Shown: positions 26,677-36,039, numbered from the stretch's first letter. The stretch is DNA of 48,675 bases from an uncultured Bacteroidota bacterium (GCA_902627575.1 CACOJQ010000007.1:1-48675); one strand, 5' to 3'. Notes: generated by a model from the sequence alone, not told the origin. A program made the numbers and translations.

Positions 26677-27867
26677 CTATTTTTTGGGCAGCTTAATTGC
26701 AAAAGTAGTTCCAACTCCTTTTATAGATCTCAAAACAGAAATTTTTCCTTTATGATATTCTTCAATAATTCTTTTAGATAGAGAAAGCCCTAATCCCCAG
26801 CCTCTTTTTTTTGATGTAACACCGGGTTTAAAGATATTTTTAGCAATTGACGGACTGATTCCATCACCCTTATCGGAAATATTAATTATGACATGAGAAT
26901 TATTTGAGTTTAATTCTATTAAAATTTCACCACTGCCTTTCATCGAATCTACAGAGTTTTTACAAATGTTTTCTATCACCCAATGCAACAATACTGTATT
27001 GGCTTTAATTATTATATTTTTTTCTTTAGCCAATACTATTATTTTTATTTTTTTTGGGAATCTTGATTCTAAATAAAAAACAGCGTCATTTAAAAGATTA
27101 TAGATATTTGTTTGTTTTAGTTCCGGAAGAGAACCTATTTTTGAAAATCTATCTGTTATTGTTTCAAGATGAAAAATATCTTTTTCCATTTTATTAAGTA
27201 AGTCAGTTTCTATTTTTTTTTCTTTTAATAATTCTAACCATGCCATTAGTGATGATATTGGAGTGCCTAGTTGATGAGCGGCTTCTTTAGCCATGCCTGC
27301 CCATACCTGATTTTGTTCAGACCTTCTTGATGAGCTAAAAATAAAATATGCAATTATTATAAAAACTGTAATGAAGCCAAGTTGGTAGAGAGGATAAAAA
27401 CGTAAACGACTAAGCATTCGAGAGTCTTTATAATAAACCAATTGTTTATTTCCATTTGGTAGGTTAACCTCAATAGGGTCATAACCATTATTTTTGACTT
27501 TTGATAATTGCTTTTTAAGAAAACCGTCAGTAATGGCTTTTGGTTTAATTATACCAAAACTAATTAAAAAACTATCTATTTTGGTATAAACTTGAAAATT
27601 TCGATATAGTAAAATCTGATTTTTTTCATCAACTAACATTACAGGTATACTATTATTATCTTGAATTATTTTACTTACAAACGGGTCTGGTGTATTATTA
27701 TTAATCTGGTAATCAATGGCTTTTGCCATCAGCTCAGCTTTTTCTCTCTCTTCGTTTTCAAGTTCATTAACAAGAATATTGGTTACAAAAAGAGATATTA
27801 TACCGATTAATAAAGCAGCTGCAATTAGTATAAATTTCCATCTTTGTTTTTTTACGTATATATCCAT
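26677..27867 (-). CDS. Membrane sensor histidine kinase, orphan
   Basis: The protein has 396 residues from ATG 27867 (a TTG at 27894 would overlap the AsmA-like gene). It has one membrane helix (about 11-31), a short extracytoplasmic sensor region of about 125 residues with no recognised domain, a second helix (about 163-179), a phospho-acceptor motif AAHQLGTPISS with H198, and an ATPase domain with N-box ENICKNSVDSM, G1 DKGDGIS, F-box IFKPGVTSKKRG and G2 GLGLS. The H-box with LGTPISSL matches a Bacteroidota histidine kinase group. No response regulator lies in the window. It follows the AsmA-like gene by 1 nt, so the two are cotranscribed, and envelope stress is a reasonable guess for its signal. 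Confidence 0.9.
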   Translation of the reverse strand: MDIYVKKQRWKFILIAAALLIGIISLFVTNILVNELENEEREKAELMAKAIDYQINNNTPDPFVSKIIQDNNSIPVMLVDEKNQILLYRNFQVYTKIDSFLISFGIIKPKAITDGFLKKQLSKVKNNGYDPIEVNLPNGNKQLVYYKDSRMLSRLRFYPLYQLGFITVFIIIAYFIFSSSRRSEQNQVWAGMAKEAAHQLGTPISSLMAWLELLKEKKIETDLLNKMEKDIFHLETITDRFSKIGSLPELKQTNIYNLLNDAVFYLESRFPKKIKIIVLAKEKNIIIKANTVLLHWVIENICKNSVDSMKGSGEILIELNSNNSHVIINISDKGDGISPSIAKNIFKPGVTSKKRGWGLGLSLSKRIIEEYHKGKISVLRSIKGVGTTFAIKLPKK

Positions 27868-27868
27868 A

Positions 27869-30391
27869 TTAATTAAATTCAGGTTCCCATTCAATATCTA
27901 TTTCATCATCATCGGTACTATTATTATCTAGTTTATTTAATATTTCCTCATCATAAATTTTTCTAATATTTGTTTTTTCTTTTTCTATAGTTTTCTTTAT
28001 GTCTTCTAAAAATTTAATTTTATCAAGGGTTATTTTTGGATTTTCAGTATCTCCTCTCATATTAAAATAAACAGTATTTAATATTTTTCCATCTTTTTTT
28101 TCCTCTCCAAATTCTTTAATTGTTGTGTTTTTTTGTCTAAACTTACTTGATAAGAGTTCAGAAAGTAATAAGGTTACATTATAATCTATTTCATTGTTGA
28201 ATGAATGAGTACCTGAAATATATACTGATAGCGCAGAGGACTTAATTTCCATAGCAGGTATTTTTACTAGCTCATTATCAACTTCTATACTATTTTCCAA
28301 ATTAGAAAATCTTACATGTTTTAGTTCATCTAAACTTATATATCCAGATAAACTTTCTAGAGGTTTAAAATCAATCAGTTCTCCTTTTTCTATTGATAAA
28401 TAAGAATTAATTTTCAAATTTTTTGTGTTTAAAATATATTGTGGCCCCCAAGATGCATCTACAGATAATTTAGCACTTCCTATTCCTTTAATATTTTCAG
28501 GCAGAATAAATTCTTGACCATAATTGTTAAAGGCATTAAAAGAATTTCTAATATTTATTTTACTAACATTAATGTTAGCGTTTAATTTTAAATTATTTGG
28601 CTTTGTTTCTCTTAAAATAAATTCCCCCAAAATACTACCGTCCAGGATTTCTCCATTTATGCCTTTAAAATTAATTTCACCATTGTTATATGTTAAGTTT
28701 CCCGAAATATTAGATGCAATTATGTTATCATAAGAAAAATTGTCAATTTTAATTGATGTATTAGATGTAATCCATTCAGGCATAATTTTACTACTTGTTT
28801 TATTTTTAGATTTTGTGGTTGATTGAGAATTTAATTCACTTAACGTCATTAGCTCTTGAAAGTTAGTGTATATTGATTTAGCAGATCCATTAACAAATAT
28901 TTTTGGCTTCACTTTCAAAATATAGCCGATAAGATTTTTGATTTCACCATTAAAATCAATATCTGTTTCCGAAATAGTTGACGATGAAGATTTTACATAG
29001 AACACTTCATTTGTTATTTTACCATCAATATTTTTAAACGAAAATTTCAGCGGAAACTCTTTGTAAAAAAATTCTACATCTTCCAATTTTATTTTTGATG
29101 TATGATTTGCATTAAGAAACATTTTTTTAAGCCTATAATCAAAAGCAATATTCCCTTTATAATTACTTTCAGCATATAATTTCCCTTTTGTGGAAAGGAA
29201 ATTAGTTTTATTAGAATACTTATTTAATTCATTAATATCCCATAAAGACTGAAAAGATGCATCTAAAAAATAATCATTTAGATTAGATAAAGAAAAATCT
29301 CCATTAATATATCCGTTTTTTAATTTTCCTACAAAATTATTTGCTGTAATTTCAGTTGTATTAAAACTTTTCTCTGTGCCATTATTGGCAGTTCCGCTCA
29401 TCGACATTTGGTTTAAAATAAATGTACTAGAATTTTTTTTAAAAGAACCATTTTTAATATTATACTCCATATTAAAATAAGGATTATCATGTTTACTAAA
29501 AGTTCCTGTAATTCTGTTATTAAATGTTATAATACCATTAATATCAAATGGGATAAAAAGCTTTCTAATATTTTCAGGCAGTACAGAAATCAAGTTTTTG
29601 ATGTTTTCCTTCTTTGCAACAACCATAAGATCAAGACTATCATAATCAATGATTTTACCTGACAATTTCAGATTGGTTTCGTCAATTTTAAAGTTTAAAT
29701 TTGATATGGCTATTAGTTTTTTGTTAAGTGATGTATTTGTGGAAAAATCAAATTTTTTGTTGAACATATATTCTGTGCTATCAATTTTTAAGTTTTTTGA
29801 TACCCCGTTTGTAGTAATATTATATTTCTTTTTATTATTGATTAAAATTATAGCTTTCTCTAAGACCCAATTTAAATTTAATCTATTTGGCTTTTTTATT
29901 TCTAAACTAGTGTTTAGTAAAGATACCTTTTTGATATCAATATTGTTTTCTTTTGTTTTTGACGATTCTTTTTTGAAAATATGGTAATTTGGTAAATTTT
30001 GATCATTGTATTTTATATTTATTTTTCCGTCACTAATGATTATATTTTCAAAATTATAATTTCTGTTAATTAAGTCGATTAAACTAATTTCTACATATGC
30101 TGTTTTTGAAAAAATTAATGTATCATTTTCAAACCCTTTTGGTTCTTTTATTAATAAATTAGATATACGAACTGATGCTTTGGGGAAATTATCATACAAG
30201 GTAAGTTCTATATTTTCTAAAGTTACAACAGTATTGATTTTGTCTTTTAATTTTTTTAGTATTTCATTTTCAATTTCCTCACTAAAAAATTTTGTTATGA
30301 TAATAAATAAAACAAATATTACGCATATTATAATAAATAAAATCTTTATTATTTTTAAAATTGTTTTTTTTAGTTTATTTCGATTGATCAT
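27869..30391 (-). CDS. AsmA family envelope protein
   Basis: The 840-residue protein has one N-terminal membrane helix (about 12-34), an AsmA-like N-terminal domain (VTLENIELTLYDNFPKASVRISNLLI), and a long beta-rich body of repeated strands. Near the C-terminus come GDTENPKITLDK and an acidic tail (NSTDDDEIDIEWEPEFN). AsmA and TamB proteins form bridge-like grooves that carry phospholipid between membranes, and this one is anchored in the inner membrane with the body in the periplasm. The lipid-transfer role is family inference. It lies 26 nt after the RluB-like gene and 1 nt before the kinase. Confidence 0.85.
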   Translation of the reverse strand: MINRNKLKKTILKIIKILFIIICVIFVLFIIITKFFSEEIENEILKKLKDKINTVVTLENIELTLYDNFPKASVRISNLLIKEPKGFENDTLIFSKTAYVEISLIDLINRNYNFENIIISDGKINIKYNDQNLPNYHIFKKESSKTKENNIDIKKVSLLNTSLEIKKPNRLNLNWVLEKAIILINNKKKYNITTNGVSKNLKIDSTEYMFNKKFDFSTNTSLNKKLIAISNLNFKIDETNLKLSGKIIDYDSLDLMVVAKKENIKNLISVLPENIRKLFIPFDINGIITFNNRITGTFSKHDNPYFNMEYNIKNGSFKKNSSTFILNQMSMSGTANNGTEKSFNTTEITANNFVGKLKNGYINGDFSLSNLNDYFLDASFQSLWDINELNKYSNKTNFLSTKGKLYAESNYKGNIAFDYRLKKMFLNANHTSKIKLEDVEFFYKEFPLKFSFKNIDGKITNEVFYVKSSSSTISETDIDFNGEIKNLIGYILKVKPKIFVNGSAKSIYTNFQELMTLSELNSQSTTKSKNKTSSKIMPEWITSNTSIKIDNFSYDNIIASNISGNLTYNNGEINFKGINGEILDGSILGEFILRETKPNNLKLNANINVSKINIRNSFNAFNNYGQEFILPENIKGIGSAKLSVDASWGPQYILNTKNLKINSYLSIEKGELIDFKPLESLSGYISLDELKHVRFSNLENSIEVDNELVKIPAMEIKSSALSVYISGTHSFNNEIDYNVTLLLSELLSSKFRQKNTTIKEFGEEKKDGKILNTVYFNMRGDTENPKITLDKIKFLEDIKKTIEKEKTNIRKIYDEEILNKLDNNSTDDDEIDIEWEPEFN

Positions 30392-30417
30392 TTTTAATAT
30401 AAACGTAATAAGTTGTT

Positions 30418-31125
30418 TTATAGTCTTTTAAGAATATTTATTTCTTCTTCTGTCAAAAATCTGTGTTTTTTTCTGGGTAAATTTTTTTTAGTAATGCCTG
30501 CTAGTAAGACTCGGTCCAAACAAACAATATTGTAATTCAGTTTTTTAAATAATAATTTTAAAATTTTAATACCCCCTCTATTTTGTTCAATCCCCAATTC
30601 ATATTTTTTATTCAAAAATGAAATTGATGTTAACTTATGCTTTTTTCCGTTAATATCTATTCCTTTTTTAAGTGTATTAATATCTTCATTTGAGATTTTT
30701 TTATTTAGCATTATTTGATAAACAGATTTAATTTTTTGATTTTTATTTGTGATTTTTTTTGCTAAAAGCTGATCATTTGTAAAAATTAAAAGACCACTTT
30801 CAGAATGATTTAGTTTGTCTGTTGGAAATACTTTTTCTCTTTGTGCAAATTCAAAAATATTATTACTAAATTTTTTTTCTTTGTTTATTGCGTTTAAAGC
30901 TATTTTTTTCGGTTTATTTAATAAAATATATTTTGATATTTCCGACTTTATTTTTTGATCATTAAACTTTATTTGATCTGAGCTTGTAATTTTTGTGCCC
31001 ACAGCAACTTTTTTCCCATTAACAGTTATTATTCCCGCCTCAATAAATTTATCTGCTTCTCGTCGACTACAGATTCCCGCATTCGATATAAATTTATTTA
31101 GTCGTGTAGATTTTTCAGCTTTCAA
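30418..31125 (-). CDS. RsuA/RluB-family pseudouridine synthase-like protein, catalytic Asp replaced
   Basis: The 235-residue protein has an N-terminal S4 RNA-binding domain (RLNKFISNAGICSRREAD, 8-25) and a pseudouridine synthase-like domain ending in the typical LDRVLLAGITKKNLP and FLTEEEI. The catalytic block, normally GRLDxxTxGL, reads DKLNHSESGLL at 103-113. The invariant Asp is Asn106 (AAT) and the Arg is Lys104. The KPxG motif is KPKK, and the RNRQIRR block is NRGGIKI. It is therefore probably not an active synthase, though RNA binding may remain. The start is TTG at 31125, directly after an in-frame TAA, with no upstream ATG possible. A canonical paralogue may lie elsewhere in the genome. 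Confidence 0.85.
   Translation of the reverse strand: MKAEKSTRLNKFISNAGICSRREADKFIEAGIITVNGKKVAVGTKITSSDQIKFNDQKIKSEISKYILLNKPKKIALNAINKEKKFSNNIFEFAQREKVFPTDKLNHSESGLLIFTNDQLLAKKITNKNQKIKSVYQIMLNKKISNEDINTLKKGIDINGKKHKLTSISFLNKKYELGIEQNRGGIKILKLLFKKLNYNIVCLDRVLLAGITKKNLPRKKHRFLTEEEINILKRL
31065..31092. repeat. AT-only hairpin between esterase and RluB-like gene
   Basis: The arms at 31065-31075 and 31082-31092 form a perfect 11-bp stem of A and T only with a 6-nt loop. As numbered, this lies at the 5' coding end of the RluB-like gene's upstream side only if shifted: see the corrected placement at 31165-31192. This entry is kept at very low confidence. Confidence 0.02.
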
Positions 31126-31164
31126 TTAGATGCATTTAAAGTTAATAAATTTTAAAATACGTTA

Positions 31165-31192
31165 TTAAATAATATGAAATAATATTATTTAA
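31165..31192. repeat. AT-only 11-bp hairpin after the esterase gene
   Basis: TTAAATAATAT at 31165-31175 and its exact inverse at 31182-31192 form a perfect stem with a 6-nt loop in the 59-bp gap between the esterase stop and the RluB-like start. The stem includes the esterase stop codon. It could weaken read-through on the minus strand, but it has no GC core and no good T-run, so a terminator role is uncertain. Confidence 0.45.
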
Positions 31193-32297
31193 AAATTATT
31201 TTATGCTCAACAGACCCATCAGAGTATAAAAAAAATAAGGGCTTATTATATGTTAAATTTGTTTCTTTACCAAATAAATCTGAAATTTTTAAAATGGTTT
31301 TTTTAACTGTATTTTGATTATTATTTAAATAAGTTATGTCATGACATGGCAGTAGTGGATATAAAAAGTCAGTTATGAAGCTTGTTGCCTGAATAAATTT
31401 TGTGTTACTATTTCCGTAGGCGGGCCAGGAGTGATTCTCCCCATTGAATATTAATTTATCATTGATTAATCCAACCATATCTGCCTTAGGATGCATTTCT
31501 CCAGAGCCACAAAGTGTTAAAACTAATGGGTTATTTAATCCAGGACCACAATTATAATTTACTGTAAGATCAGATGTCCCTTGTATACTAACCAAAGGTT
31601 CATCAAATTCGTCTATCCAGTCTATATTGTTAATCCCTCCAGCAATACTTATAACACCACTCACATTTGAAGGGTATCCATAATTACCTGCGTCACCTTC
31701 AATGCCGTGTAATCCTCCAATATTATTTACAATGTTCTGTACATTAATTGGAGAAGTTGGAAGATCATTAACTTCATCAATATATGCTAGGTGTATAGCT
31801 GTTACAGCACCTGCAGAATACCCTCCAACAAAAATGGTATTTGGATCAATTCCGTAATTATTTCCATTATCAAAATCTTTTCTGAAGTATCTTATTGCAG
31901 ATTTAACATCTGCAACAGATTTTAAAACTGTTTCATATTGTGTTGCATTACTTGTTAAAAATGAAATAATATTAGCTAGTCTATAATTCAAAGAGGCTGT
32001 AACATAACCTTTTTTTGCCATAGTCTCACAAAAATCAACACAGTCTGTCATGGTTTTATTACCCCCATAATATGAGCCGCCATGCATATACAAAATTAGA
32101 GGACGATTTACTTCAGTATCGCCCTCAGGAGTATATATATCCATAATATGAAAGTTATCATTATATACGTCTGAGTAGTTAACTGTAGTTACATTAACTG
32201 AGTTAAAAATTTCTATTTGATATCTTCCATCACACTGAGCGATTAAACTGTTTTTTGAAATAAGTAATAAAAGCAAATAGTAAATTATTTTTTTCAT
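31185..32297 (-). CDS. Secreted alpha/beta hydrolase (carboxylesterase-like) with type IX-like C-terminal tail
   Basis: The 370-residue protein has a signal peptide (1-20, ending LIAQ), an oxyanion HGG at 72-74, and nucleophile S161 in GGYSAG. A likely catalytic His sits in GENHSWPAYG near 290. The fold resembles BD-FAE/esterase-lipase hydrolases acting on small or acyl esters, and the substrate is unknown. The last 38 residues (ILKISDLFGKE, then PLFFLYSDGSVEHKIIFK) match the short type IX sorting tail with the DLxGRE and YDDGTVEKK pattern. It should be released or anchored at the cell surface. It starts 5 nt after the metG stop. Confidence 0.87.
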   Translation of the reverse strand: MKKIIYYLLLLLISKNSLIAQCDGRYQIEIFNSVNVTTVNYSDVYNDNFHIMDIYTPEGDTEVNRPLILYMHGGSYYGGNKTMTDCVDFCETMAKKGYVTASLNYRLANIISFLTSNATQYETVLKSVADVKSAIRYFRKDFDNGNNYGIDPNTIFVGGYSAGAVTAIHLAYIDEVNDLPTSPINVQNIVNNIGGLHGIEGDAGNYGYPSNVSGVISIAGGINNIDWIDEFDEPLVSIQGTSDLTVNYNCGPGLNNPLVLTLCGSGEMHPKADMVGLINDKLIFNGENHSWPAYGNSNTKFIQATSFITDFLYPLLPCHDITYLNNNQNTVKKTILKISDLFGKETNLTYNKPLFFLYSDGSVEHKIIFK

Positions 32298-32302
32298 TTA
32301 TT

Positions 32303-33997
32303 TTAATTATTAAGTTTTTTTAATTGATACTCAATGTCTTTATTTTCAATTTTTTCAAAAAGATGAGTTGGTTTTTCTATTTTGTGCCCATCATGAATAT
32401 ATATTTTTCCAGCATTTTCCCATTTCATATCTTTTGCATTTAATATTTTTTTTAATTTTTTAGATGTAAAAGGTAAGAAAGGTTCAGATAAAATTGCTAG
32501 AGAGTAAACAATTTGAATAGAAATATTCATAATAGTTTTAACTCTTGATTCATCTATGTTTTTTAACTTCCAGGGCTCAGTATCTGCTAAATATTTATTT
32601 CCTGTTCTAGCAAGTCCCATGACCAGGCTTAATGCTTCTCTAAATTTAAATAATTTTATTTGAGCGCCAACTTTTTCAGGATATTTGCTGAGTTTCAACA
32701 GAACCTCTTCATCAAATTTTTCAGTAACTTCTGCTTTAGGAACTACTCCTTGCCAATATTTATTAATTAGCACAAAGACACGATTAATATAATTTCCATA
32801 TATAGCAACTAATTCATTATTGTTTCTTGACTGAAATTCTAGCCAAGTAAAATCTGTATCTTTTCCTTCTGGTGAAGTTGCACATAACGCATATCTTAAT
32901 GAATCTTGTTTTCCTTTAAAATCAACTAGATAATCTTTAAGCCATATAGCCCAGTTTCTAGAAGTTGATAATTTTTTTCCTTCAAGATTTAAAAATTCAT
33001 TTGCAGGCACATTAGAAGGTAAAATATATTCGCCATGCGATTTTAAAATTATTGGAAAAATTATTGAGTGAAATACAATATTGTCTTTTCCTATAAAATG
33101 AATAAGTTGAGTGTCTTTCTCTTTCCAATATGGCTTCCATTTTTTATTATTGTCTTTAGCCCATTGCTTAGTTGCAGAAATATATCCAATAGGCGCATCT
33201 AACCAAACATAAAGAACCTTGCCTTCAGCATTTTTTAGCGGAACTTTGACCCCCCAATCTAAATCTCTAGTCATTGCTCTTTCTCTTAATCCTCCTTCAA
33301 TCCATGATTTACATTGACCTAAAACCTGTTTTCTCCATGTTTTTGGATCGTGTTGTTTTTTTCCATTGACATCTCCTGTTTCTATCCATTTTTTTAGCCA
33401 ATTTTCATGTTTTTGCATTGGTAAATACCAGTGAGTAGTATTCTTTTTTTCAGGAGTTTCACCACTCAATGTTGATTTAGGATTAATTAATTCTTCTGGG
33501 CTCAAAGTTGTTCCACAACTTTCACATTGATCCCCATAAGCATGTATATAGCCACATTTCGGACATTCTCCTTTAATGTAACGATCTGCAAGAAATTGCT
33601 TATTTTTATTATCATAAAATTGTTGTTTAGTTTTTTTAACAAATACATTTTTATTATCCAAATTTTCAAAAAATTCTGAAGCAGTTTCGTGATGAACTTT
33701 TGATGAAGTACGATGATATATACTAAAATTAATTCCAAAATCTTCGAATGTTTTTTTATTTAAATTATGGTATTTATCTATTATTTTTTTTGGTGTTATA
33801 CCTTCTTTTTTTGCTTGTAAGGTGATAGCGGCACCATGCTCGTCAGATCCACAAATAAACACAACATCATTTTCATTTAATTTAAGATATCTCACATAAA
33901 TATCTGCAGGCAAATATGCGCCAGCAACATGCCCAATATGAACAGGCCCATTTGCATATAGTAGAGCTGAAGTTACAGTATATCTTTTAGAATTCAT
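32303..33997 (-). CDS. metG: Methionine--tRNA ligase, lacking the C-terminal tRNA-binding domain
   Basis: This class I synthetase charges initiator and elongator tRNA-Met. HIGH is at 20-23 (VHIGH), the KMSKS loop is KLSTS at 342-346, and the zinc knuckle uses C145, C148, C158 and C161. The protein stops at 564 residues just after [18 protein letters not shown]. Many Bacteroidota homologues continue here into a Trbp111-like OB domain of about 110 residues that aids tRNA binding and dimerisation. The esterase gene begins 5 nt after the stop, so the domain is truly absent and not frameshifted. Enzymes without this domain are known in other lineages and are active. A TATCTTTG element lies 26 nt before the ATG. 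Confidence 0.96.
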   Translation of the reverse strand: MNSKRYTVTSALLYANGPVHIGHVAGAYLPADIYVRYLKLNENDVVFICGSDEHGAAITLQAKKEGITPKKIIDKYHNLNKKTFEDFGINFSIYHRTSSKVHHETASEFFENLDNKNVFVKKTKQQFYDNKNKQFLADRYIKGECPKCGYIHAYGDQCESCGTTLSPEELINPKSTLSGETPEKKNTTHWYLPMQKHENWLKKWIETGDVNGKKQHDPKTWRKQVLGQCKSWIEGGLRERAMTRDLDWGVKVPLKNAEGKVLYVWLDAPIGYISATKQWAKDNNKKWKPYWKEKDTQLIHFIGKDNIVFHSIIFPIILKSHGEYILPSNVPANEFLNLEGKKLSTSRNWAIWLKDYLVDFKGKQDSLRYALCATSPEGKDTDFTWLEFQSRNNNELVAIYGNYINRVFVLINKYWQGVVPKAEVTEKFDEEVLLKLSKYPEKVGAQIKLFKFREALSLVMGLARTGNKYLADTEPWKLKNIDESRVKTIMNISIQIVYSLAILSEPFLPFTSKKLKKILNAKDMKWENAGKIYIHDGHKIEKPTHLFEKIENKDIEYQLKKLNN

Positions 33998-34023
33998 TTT
34001 TTATTTAAAAAAAATTATTTTAG

Positions 34024-34031
34024 CAAAGATA
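34024..34031 (-). promoter_or_regulatory. Promoter -7 element of the metG operon
   Basis: TATCTTTG on the minus strand is an exact TAnnTTTG match 26 nt before metG, in the 61-bp divergent gap with the LD-carboxypeptidase gene. The plus side has only a 7-of-8 match, TAAGTTTT at 34030-34037. Confidence 0.5.
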
Positions 34032-34058
34032 AGTTTTACTATCAAATAAATTGATTTT

Positions 34059-34955
34059 ATGAAAATACCTCAAAAATTACAAAAAGGAGATAAGATTGGT
34101 TTAATTTCTACTGCAAGAAAGGTTTTAAGATCAGAAATAGATCATGCTATCAATATTTTTAAGTCATGGGACTTAAATATAGTTTATGGAGATAATTTAT
34201 TTGGTAGCAATAATCAGTTTTCTGGTTCTGATGAACAACGAGCAAGTGATTTGCAGTGTTTAATAAATGATAAAAGTATCAAAGCGATATTTTGTGCGAG
34301 AGGGGGTTACGGTACAGCGAGGATTATTGATAGAATTGATTTCAAGATGTTACAAAGTAATCCAAAGTGGATTATTGGATATAGCGATATTACAGTTTTA
34401 CATTCTCATCTAAATAATCTTGGGATAGCGACACTCCATTCAAGTATGCCAATAAATTTTAAAAACAATACATCTTCTTCAATAAAAAGTATTCATAATT
34501 GTCTATTTGAAACACCAAATAGTATTAAATTAAAATCACATAAATTAAACAAAAAAGGCAAATGTTCAGGTCAAATTGTTGGAGGTAATTTGTCTATTTT
34601 ATATTCTTTGTTGGGTTCTGCATCTGATTTGGATACAAATGGAAAAATTTTACTAATAGAAGATCTAGATGAATACCTGTATCATATTGACAGAATGCTT
34701 TTAAACTTAAAAAGAAATAAAAAATATAATAATTTAAAAGCTTTAATTGTAGGAGGTATGACTGACTTACATGATAATGAAATACCATTTGGAAAAAGTT
34801 ATGAGCAAATTATTTTAGAATATTTTGATGAGTTATCAATACCAATATGTTTTAATTTTCCATCGGGACATTTAAATGACAATAGAGCAATTAAACTTGG
34901 TTGTAGTGCTGACTTAGAAATTACAGAAAAAGAAGTTGTTTTTACCCAAAAATAG
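34059..34955 (+). CDS. LD-carboxypeptidase, S66 family
   Basis: The 298-residue serine peptidase cleaves the terminal D-Ala from peptidoglycan tetrapeptides during recycling. The catalytic Ser is S109 in GYSDIT, with Glu in LLIEDLDEY near 201-204 and His in FPSGHLNDN near 271. CARGGYGTARII at 79-90 is the conserved flanking block. There is no signal peptide, as expected for the cytoplasmic LdcA type. It shares a 61-bp promoter gap with metG and converges on gatC with 13 nt between stops. Confidence 0.93.
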   Translation: MKIPQKLQKGDKIGLISTARKVLRSEIDHAINIFKSWDLNIVYGDNLFGSNNQFSGSDEQRASDLQCLINDKSIKAIFCARGGYGTARIIDRIDFKMLQSNPKWIIGYSDITVLHSHLNNLGIATLHSSMPINFKNNTSSSIKSIHNCLFETPNSIKLKSHKLNKKGKCSGQIVGGNLSILYSLLGSASDLDTNGKILLIEDLDEYLYHIDRMLLNLKRNKKYNNLKALIVGGMTDLHDNEIPFGKSYEQIILEYFDELSIPICFNFPSGHLNDNRAIKLGCSADLEITEKEVVFTQK

Positions 34956-34968
34956 CAGAACAAATAGT

Positions 34969-35268
34969 TTATTTTTTCAAAACAACAGGAACTTTAAAGT
35001 AATCAGAGTCTTTTTCTGGTGCATTTTTTAATGCATCAGCTTGAGAAAGCGGATCACTCACGACATCTTTTCGTAATAATTTTGTTTCTTCATTAACATA
35101 TACAAGAGGTTCTACATTATCAGTATTAATTTGTGATATTGTATTAACAAACTCTAACATTTTTTCTAAATCAAATTTAATTTGTTGGCTTTGTTTATGA
35201 TTAAAATTTAATTTGGATAGTTCAGATAAATTATTTATAAGCTCTTGCGTGACTTTAATTTTTTTCAT
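34969..35268 (-). CDS. gatC: Asp-tRNA(Asn)/Glu-tRNA(Gln) amidotransferase subunit GatC
   Basis: The 99-residue protein wraps the GatA-GatB interface of the enzyme that converts Glu-tRNA(Gln) or Asp-tRNA(Asn) to the amide form. Conserved parts are LSKLNF near 17-22, a central Leu/Val helix, and NVEPLVYV, LLRKDVVSDP and the closing YFKVPVVLKK. gatA and gatB are not in this window, which is common in Bacteroidota. It overlaps the 3' end of plsC by 14 nt. Confidence 0.92.
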   Translation of the reverse strand: MKKIKVTQELINNLSELSKLNFNHKQSQQIKFDLEKMLEFVNTISQINTDNVEPLVYVNEETKLLRKDVVSDPLSQADALKNAPEKDSDYFKVPVVLKK

Positions 35269-35995
35269 ATTTTTTTAATTGTTCAAAAATAGTATTGTAA
35301 ACAATAATATTCAATTTTTTTACTTCTTTTTCAGAGATTTTATTTGGATCAATTGGTTTGTGAACCTGCACTCTTGCAAATCCAGGATAACCTTTAAAAT
35401 ATTCTTGAGGGAAAATTTGTTTATTGTCAATTATAGTAATGGGAACAATTTTAAGATTATTTTCGATGGATAATCTAAAAGGCCCATTTTTAAATTTTTT
35501 TAAAAAAACGTTTTTGTTTGGTATTCCTCCCTCTGGAAAGATACAAATATTTATATTCTTTGTTAATTTTTCTGCAGCGTGCAAAAATGCATTGTAAGAA
35601 TCTTTTTTATTACTTCTATTTACTGTTATTGAATTATTTTTAAAAAAATAACCAAATAATGGTATTTTGGAAATCTCTGCTTTACCAATATATTGAATAG
35701 GTTTTGGTAGTACAGCATAAATTAAAGGAATGTCAAGGGTAGAAACATGATTTGCACAAAATATATATTTTTCGTTTTCTTCTAGCTTTTCTTCCCACTT
35801 CACTATTGGAAAAATGAGTGAAAGCCATATTGTTAACTTGCTCCAGTACCTTGATATGTGAGCCACATAAAGTTCATTTTTGAATAATGATGTAAAAATA
35901 AATAACCAAGGCAGCAGTAGGAAAAATAAGAACAAAAAAACCATTAAAAACCAAAGCCTCCATATACTACTCAAAATATACCCAATCCATTTCAT
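35255..35995 (-). CDS. plsC: 1-acyl-sn-glycerol-3-phosphate acyltransferase
   Basis: The 246-residue membrane enzyme transfers an acyl group to lysophosphatidic acid in phospholipid synthesis. The catalytic HX4D motif is NHVSTLD near 77-83, and FPEGG near 153-157 is the glycerophosphate-binding block. Hydrophobic segments at about 11-37 anchor it in the inner membrane. The ATG lies 4 nt after a perfect TATCTTTG element. gatC follows with overlapping translation, forming a two-gene unit. Confidence 0.93.
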   Translation of the reverse strand: MKWIGYILSSIWRLWFLMVFLFLFFLLLPWLFIFTSLFKNELYVAHISRYWSKLTIWLSLIFPIVKWEEKLEENEKYIFCANHVSTLDIPLIYAVLPKPIQYIGKAEISKIPLFGYFFKNNSITVNRSNKKDSYNAFLHAAEKLTKNINICIFPEGGIPNKNVFLKKFKNGPFRLSIENNLKIVPITIIDNKQIFPQEYFKGYPGFARVQVHKPIDPNKISEKEVKKLNIIVYNTIFEQLKKYEKN

Positions 35996-35999
35996 CTGA

Positions 36000-36007
36000 C
36001 AAAGATA
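36000..36007 (-). promoter_or_regulatory. Promoter -7 element of plsC-gatC
   Basis: TATCTTTG on the minus strand is an exact TAnnTTTG match, and only 4 nt (TCAG) separate it from the plsC ATG, so a leaderless transcript is likely. The divergent trpS side has a 7-of-8 match, TATTTTTA near 36016. Confidence 0.45.
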
Positions 36008-36039
36008 AAAAAAGCTATTTTTACAGCATCTTTTTTAAA

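Noticed and set aside
28524-29987. Plus-strand open readings within the AsmA-like gene
   Set aside because: They are hydrophobic antisense translations of an AT-rich beta-strand gene and lack any motif.
31065-31092. AT hairpin at these coordinates
   Set aside because: This was a numbering slip of 100 bases; the hairpin is at 31165-31192 and only that entry should be used.
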